From: Methanobacterium sp. UBA8
GTDB lineage: Archaea; Methanobacteriota; Methanobacteria; Methanobacteriales; Methanobacteriaceae
Direction: 5' to 3'
Length of the DNA: 7,312 bases
NCBI GenBank assembly: GCA_002509665.1
Contig: DADN01000245.1
Span: 1-7,312, forward strand
Part shown: piece by piece, positions 5,824-7,312 of the stretch
How the letters are laid out: each line of letters begins with the position of its first letter
Numbering within the stretch: position 1 is the stretch's first letter
Position numbers and translations under genes: made by a program
The notes under the pieces: generated by a model
Database searches by the model: none
What the model saw: the letters and a program-made list of their open reading frames with translations, nothing else
What the model was told of the DNA's origin: nothing

Positions 5824-6765
5824 TTACTTAAAATATTTATCAAGCCTTAGTTGTATTGTAGTATCACATAGAAGCCTTCTATCACCATGAAACCGCTTGA
5901 TAGTCTTCCATTGCTTACCTATCATACGGTTCATTGCTATCGATAAATAAATATATACACTTGAAGATAAAAGGGGCATAAATACAAAATAATACAAATT
6001 TTGACTATCCGAAGTTAAATTTTGCGCGAAATAATCAATTAGTATTGTTGGAAGTCGAAAAATAACAAAAGTCAACATTACAAGTCGAATGTAATTTTTG
6101 TCTTTATATATTTCTGCATATTGTTTAAGTGGAAGGAGGTCAGATAGACGACCTCGTCGAGCAAAACTCACGTATATAGAAGGGCAAATAATCCAGACAC
6201 TAAAAAATAATAGAATTTGATTAACAATAATAGCAGAGGAGGATGTGGAATAATTAGACCCACCTAACACTACCCAATGTTCAACGCTACTCATCCCGGG
6301 TTGAAATTGATTAAGTAACTCAATTGGAAATAGGAAAGAACTCTCAATTTTAAAAAGATACTCAGGAAGAATGTTAATGACAATATTGATGAGCGACATT
6401 TGAATTCCCAAAAAAAATAATTTTATCAAGTTATTAAATTTAGGTAGTACATCAATGTCTTTGAGTGAGTTTTGGATTATAGTAACCATGTAGCCAATAA
6501 AAAGAGCAAAAAACAGGTAGTAAATTGCATTTATTAGACTCGTATAAATTTCTTCTGATATGATGTTTTGAGTCGTCGGTACTATTAAATACATAACTGT
6601 TAAAAAAGCAGCGTGATACGCAATTATTGAATACACAAATATAAAAGCAATAAACCTAGTTAACTTGGTTTTTCGGAATGGATAAATAAGTCCATCCCAA
6701 AGTGTAGCACCTACGTTGAATTTTTTTGTCAATAGCGTTCCTGATTTTTTCTGTAAGTTTTTCAT
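5824..6765 (-). CDS. DUF4013-like multispan membrane protein, 313 residues
   Basis: This is an integral membrane protein with about six hydrophobic spans, near 38-62, 77-97, 113-133, 178-200, 226-246 and 258-278. Several features match what I know of the archaeal DUF4013 family: an N-terminal amphipathic YPFRKTK segment (28-34) before the first span, GYMVTIIQNSLKDIDVLPKF (91-110) with the conserved Gly-Tyr and Leu-Pro, and a later RGRLSDLLPL stretch (204-213) that begins the second repeat-like half. The family has no known function. At 313 residues it is longer than the roughly 220-250 I would expect, owing to a loop at 134-177 and a basic tail after 280. The ATG at 6765 has no clear Shine-Dalgarno sequence; a TATA-like box and a dyad lie upstream. 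The HEPN gene follows on the same strand and may be its partner. Confidence 0.85.
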   Translation of the reverse strand: MKNLQKKSGTLLTKKFNVGATLWDGLIYPFRKTKLTRFIAFIFVYSIIAYHAAFLTVMYLIVPTTQNIISEEIYTSLINAIYYLFFALFIGYMVTIIQNSLKDIDVLPKFNNLIKLFFLGIQMSLINIVINILPEYLFKIESSFLFPIELLNQFQPGMSSVEHWVVLGGSNYSTSSSAIIVNQILLFFSVWIICPSIYVSFARRGRLSDLLPLKQYAEIYKDKNYIRLVMLTFVIFRLPTILIDYFAQNLTSDSQNLYYFVFMPLLSSSVYIYLSIAMNRMIGKQWKTIKRFHGDRRLLCDTTIQLRLDKYFK

Positions 6766-6802
6766 AGTAAAACCAATCTTTAAGCATTAGAATTTACTAA
6801 CG

Positions 6803-6817
6803 ATTTGGTAACCAAAT
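6803..6817. promoter_or_regulatory. 15-bp perfect dyad, possible operator of the DUF4013-like gene
   Basis: ATTTGGT and ACCAAAT form a perfect inverted repeat around one central base. The dyad lies 37 bases before the ATG and covers the transcription start predicted from the TATA-like box at 6829-6837. A repressor bound there would block initiation. The placement is suggestive, but there is no second copy to support it. Confidence 0.35.
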
Positions 6818-6828
6818 GATACGATCAA

Positions 6829-6837
6829 CTATAAAAT
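6829..6837 (-). promoter_or_regulatory. TATA-like box for the DUF4013-like gene
   Basis: The minus strand reads ATTTTATAG. A start about 26 bases downstream falls near 6806 and leaves a leader of about 41 bases. Confidence 0.3.
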
Positions 6838-7151
6838 ATCAATAGAAATAATCAGATTCCGTTGTAAAACATATTAAAATAAGCAAGTAATACAGAGCTG
6901 ATGAGCAAAAGCCAAAATATCCAAGGAAAACATATCAATATCATAGAAATAGCGTGATTACTTCCACGACTTTAGATCAGCTCCCACATGGCAGGAAGGC
7001 AAAACAAAACAAACTGACGTAATATATTTGATTCCAATTATTATTAAAGTTGCGCCGTTTTTTACTATTCGAATTTTACCATACTGCTTAACCTATACTT
7101 TTGTTAGTAAGGTAGTTCTATTAACTATACGAATATACCAAATTCCATCGA

Positions 7152-7312
7152 CTACCGTATAATTATCAAATGCAAAAATAATGCCAGAAATATACAGTTA
7201 CTTATCTTAGTGTCGATAACATTGGTTATAGCTTGAAACGAATAGTAAGTAAACTTGTCTATTAAAAAAGATACTATTTTTATAATGAATTCATCCCAAA
7301 ACTTGAAATTTG
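7152..7312 (-). other. Open C-terminal fragment entering from the right edge
   Basis: A minus-strand frame is stop-free for 52 codons from the window edge to TAG at 7154-7152. It begins NFKFWDEFIIKIVSF and ends in a hydrophobic stretch (CIFLALFLHLIII). It would be the end of a gene starting outside the window. Open length alone is modest evidence in DNA this AT-rich, and I recognise no family. If the organism uses pyrrolysine, TAG might not be absolute, but another TAG follows within nine codons. Confidence 0.25.

Larger units (their letters stand above)
6766..7312. other. AT-rich right-hand spacer
   Basis: The left part holds the promoter of the DUF4013-like gene. On plus, an ATG at 6901 opens an 18-codon ORF (MSKSQNIQGKHINIIEIA) ending at TGA 6955-6957. 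The next frame, entered one base earlier, continues with 22 codons (VITSTTLDQLPHGRKAKQ onward). This may be a frameshifted gene start, but no ribosome site is clear. Imperfect direct repeats ACTATTCGAATTTTACCA (7064-7081) and ACTATACGAATATACCA (7124-7140) lie about 60 bases apart. A possible partial gene occupies the right edge. Confidence 0.4.

Noticed and set aside
7064..7140. Two repeats about 60 bases apart as a CRISPR array
   Set aside because: There are only two imperfect copies of 17-18 bases, with no further units and no cas genes.

Overview
The window looks archaeal, most likely a Methanosarcina-type methanogen. The basis is low coding density (about 62% in five confident genes), long AT-rich spacers, archaeal TATA-like boxes with U-tract-like gene ends, a MntA-type nucleotidyltransferase of the kind abundant in Methanosarcina, and a DUF4013-like membrane protein. 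The assignment is an inference. No ribosomal, metabolic or phylogenetic marker gene is present.

Layout, left to right: (1) 1-392 is an edge region, richer in GC at its left end (about 44% in the first 180 bases), with an open minus-strand frame running off the window and an SD-like motif before a two-codon ORF. (2) 393-2201, minus strand, is a 602-residue protein with three N-terminal membrane spans and a long TPR-like helical domain. (3) 2202-2662 is an AT-rich spacer with a 40-codon open remnant on the plus strand. (4) 2663-3205, minus, is a 180-residue protein with two membrane spans and a helical tail. (5) 3206-3838 is a spacer that looks like a graveyard of broken frames, ending in a possible 28-codon leader ORF. 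(6) 3839-4228, plus, is a MNT/MntA-type nucleotidyltransferase with intact catalytic residues, an abnormal hydrophobic C-terminal extension and no HepT partner. (7) 4229-4810 is a non-coding stretch with a short tandem repeat. (8) 4811-5686, minus, is a four-span membrane protein with a C-terminal HEPN-type domain carrying RNKAAH. (9) 5824-6765, minus, is a DUF4013-like membrane protein. (10) 6766-7312 is a spacer with a promoter-like block and a possible partial gene at the right edge.

How the genes might work together is not established. Four of the five confident genes are minus-strand membrane proteins of unknown role. The DUF4013-like and HEPN genes are 137 bases apart and could be co-expressed, although the HEPN gene also has its own TATA-like box placed for a leaderless transcript. 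The lone plus-strand gene is an antitoxin-type nucleotidyltransferase that has lost its normal end and partner, consistent with decay. The features most worth a second look are the membrane-anchored HEPN protein, the run-on MNT protein, the 11-15 bp tandem repeat between them, and the 15-bp dyad at the predicted start of the DUF4013 transcript.
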